From Candidatus Kaiserbacteria bacterium (GTDB lineage Bacteria > Patescibacteriota > Minisyncoccia > Phycocordibacterales > UBA12088), in assembly GCA_003561715.1 (NCBI GenBank), contig PWVU01000140.1, forward strand, positions 1-5,675: DNA of 5,675 nt. Reading direction: 5' to 3'. Positions 5,662 to 5,675 of this stretch are shown one piece after another. Every line of letters starts with the position of its first letter. The stretch's first letter is position 1. Below the pieces are notes generated by a model. That model was not told the origin of the DNA, did not search any database, and saw only the letters and a list, made by a program, of their open reading frames with translations. The position numbers were made by a program, and so were the translations under genes.

Positions 5662-5667
5662 TGCTTC

Positions 5668-5675
5668 ATGTCACG
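5668..5675 (+). CDS. Start of a further gene, cut by the window edge
   Basis: Only ATG TCA CG (Met-Ser-Arg if the sixth base pair of the third codon is any CGN) lies in the window. The call rests on the strong ribosome binding site at 5654-5661 with ideal spacing and on the long leader before it. Nothing can be said about the product. It runs in the same direction as the kinase and phosphatase genes but is separated from them by 304 bp. Confidence 0.6.

Larger units (their letters stand above)
5364..5667 (+). other. Non-coding leader before the next gene
   Basis: No credible gene is seen in this stretch. It holds a tandem GTTTTTCG repeat (5412-5419 and 5421-5428), a near-palindrome GGTTG-TG-CAACC (5445-5456), a possible promoter and a spaced inverted repeat near the next gene. 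No hairpin followed by a U-run ends the kinase/HAD pair clearly, so read-through into the next gene is possible. Confidence 0.5.

Noticed and set aside
1..5675. CRISPR arrays, tRNA or rRNA genes
   Set aside because: No regularly spaced repeats, cloverleaf or rRNA signature sequence is visible on either strand.

Overview
The window is a bacterial mobile-element graveyard followed by two apparently intact metabolic genes. It holds remains of three unrelated insertion sequences (IS630, IS110 and IS701-like). One of them has been split by a small non-autonomous element. The transposase sequences feel like those of IS-rich Chloroflexota (Ktedonobacteria or Roseiflexus type), but I judge this from general resemblance only; no rRNA or marker gene is present. 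Shine-Dalgarno sites of AAGGAG and AAGGAGG type fit an ordinary bacterium. The IS-derived part looks GC-rich, and the kinase/phosphatase part is visibly richer in A+T.

Layout. 1-357 (+): C-terminal end of an IS630 transposase. 358-482: short non-coding junction with two small hairpins. 483-1649 (-): decayed IS110-family DEDD transposase with a lost start codon, two frameshifts, one nonsense codon and a missing C-terminus. 1681-1910: structured non-coding sequence upstream of that transposase, where IS110 elements usually encode their bridge RNA. 1981-2192: hairpin-rich non-coding sequence that was probably the native 5' flank of the kinase operon. 2198-3818: IS701-like element with recognisable ends, 17-bp inverted repeats (16/17 match) and a 5-bp target duplication GTCCA. 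Its transposase gene (2287-3798) carries a 194-bp MITE-like element (2498-2691) with perfect 15-bp terminal inverted repeats and a 10-bp target duplication, and also a later TAA stop. 3795-4526 (+): uridine-kinase-like P-loop kinase. 4542-5363 (+): HAD-superfamily phosphatase, 15 bp downstream. 5364-5667: non-coding leader. 5668 (+): first codons of a further gene behind a strong ribosome binding site.

How it fits together. The IS701-like element landed directly at the 5' side of the kinase gene. The only ATG codons that can start the kinase N-terminus now lie inside the IS, and the transposase stop overlaps one of them (ATGA). Kinase and phosphatase are close enough to be co-transcribed and could act on one small metabolite, but neither substrate can be read from the sequence. 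I do not see a new defence or regulatory system. The best leads are the nested MITE, the IS-supplied start of the kinase, the possible bridge-RNA region and a pair of mutually exclusive hairpins just upstream of the IS701-like insertion.
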